A stretch of DNA of 5,125 nucleotides from assembly GCA_013360535.1 (NCBI GenBank), contig JABWBL010000294.1, positions 1 to 5,125 of the forward strand, in the 5' to 3' direction. This DNA is from Planctomycetaceae bacterium. GTDB lineage: Bacteria > Planctomycetota > UBA1135 > GCA-002686595. Under the pieces are notes generated by a model that had not been told where the DNA came from, made no database searches, and saw only the letters and a program-made list of their open reading frames with translations. The first letter of the stretch is position 1, and the number at the start of each line of letters is the position of its first letter. The translations under genes and the position numbers were made by a program. Shown here piece by piece: positions 4,965-5,125 of this stretch.

Positions 4965-5125
4965 GTGAACCGTGTCCTTGCCCTCGTCCTTGTCCTCGTC
5001 CTCGCCGCCGGTGGAGCGGCGTGGTTCCTCCTGCGTGGAGGCGAGACCCAGCCCTCGCACGCCGCGACGCTCGACAGCGCCGGCGCCGAGGCCGCACAAC
5101 CCGGCGAGGCCACCGCCGCCCCTTC
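4965..5125 (+). CDS. Predicted membrane-anchored protein, N-terminal fragment (runs off right edge)
   Basis: An open frame starts at GTG 4965 and continues past the window end, giving 53 full codons. GGAG at 4951-4954, ten bases upstream, is an acceptable though slightly distant ribosome binding site. The start reads M-N-R, then about 20 hydrophobic residues (V4 to L23) with an alternating L-V-L-V pattern, then R-G-G-E. This is a signal anchor or uncleaved transmembrane helix. It leads into an Ala/Pro/Gly/Glu-rich stretch (from about 27) typical of a flexible extracytoplasmic linker. The G-G-A-A-W-F-L-L-R ending of the helix resembles anchors of periplasm-facing enzymes or scaffold proteins, but no domain is reached. 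It is divergent from the peptidase operon. The minus-strand reading of the same bases is a highly charged shadow without a signal. A coding gene is likely; its function is unknown. Confidence 0.62.
   Translation, partial: MNRVLALVLVLVLAAGGAAWFLLRGGETQPSHAATLDSAGAEAAQPGEATAAP

Noticed and set aside
4729..5097. An upstream extension of the first peptidase by 123 codons.
   Set aside because: It is Arg/Gly/Pro-rich non-signal sequence overlapping the divergent gene. The signal peptide and GGAGGAG support the start at 4728.
4779..5113. Minus-strand frames at the right edge, including one with a run of Asp/Glu/Lys.
   Set aside because: The charged run is the reverse reading of the GTC/CTC codons of a transmembrane anchor. 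There is no ribosome site or signal, and the plus-strand reading is more protein-like.

Overview
The window is a GC-rich bacterial segment with three complete genes on the minus strand and one partial gene at each edge. Reading leftwards on the minus strand, a secreted HExxH metallopeptidase-like protein (start 4728) is followed 23 bases later by a second, related secreted HExxH protein (start 3037). After 135 bases comes a small predicted lipoprotein (start 1252). The left edge holds the 3' two-thirds or so of a plus-strand kinase-fold gene. Its stop codon overlaps the stop codon of the lipoprotein gene in a shared CTAG. The right edge holds the first 53 codons of a plus-strand gene with an N-terminal membrane anchor, divergent from the peptidase pair.

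The organism is probably a member of Planctomycetota or a similar deep, GC-rich environmental lineage. This is an inference from the protein style and not from any marker gene. The two metallopeptidase-like proteins look like the DUF1570-type 'peptidase MA-like' proteins common in planctomycetes. The N-terminal part of the second one resembles the 'D-x-V-x-x-x-D-G-R-V-L' beta modules and GYVKYxxKW elements I associate with secreted planctomycete proteins. Myxococcota or Acidobacteriota cannot be excluded.

Layout. 1-599: partial kinase, plus. 596-1252: lipoprotein, minus. 1253-1387: short intergenic region with two hairpins. 1388-3037: signal peptide, DUF1570-like peptidase domain and TPR, minus. 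3061-4728: signal peptide, putative PsbP/DcrB-like region and DUF1570-like peptidase domain, minus. 4729-4964: divergent intergenic region rich in alternative hairpins. 4965 to the end: partial membrane-anchored protein, plus. No RNA gene, insertion sequence, CRISPR array or tandem repeat array was seen. No stretch longer than 300 bases lacks a gene.

How the genes may work together. All three complete products are predicted to be exported: two with Sec signal peptides and one lipidated. The two peptidase-like genes are almost certainly co-transcribed, and the lipoprotein may be part of the same transcript. This suggests a small cell-envelope unit, but no substrate can be inferred from sequence. 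The very long open frames antisense to these genes are explained by codon register and GC bias, and I do not regard them as genes.
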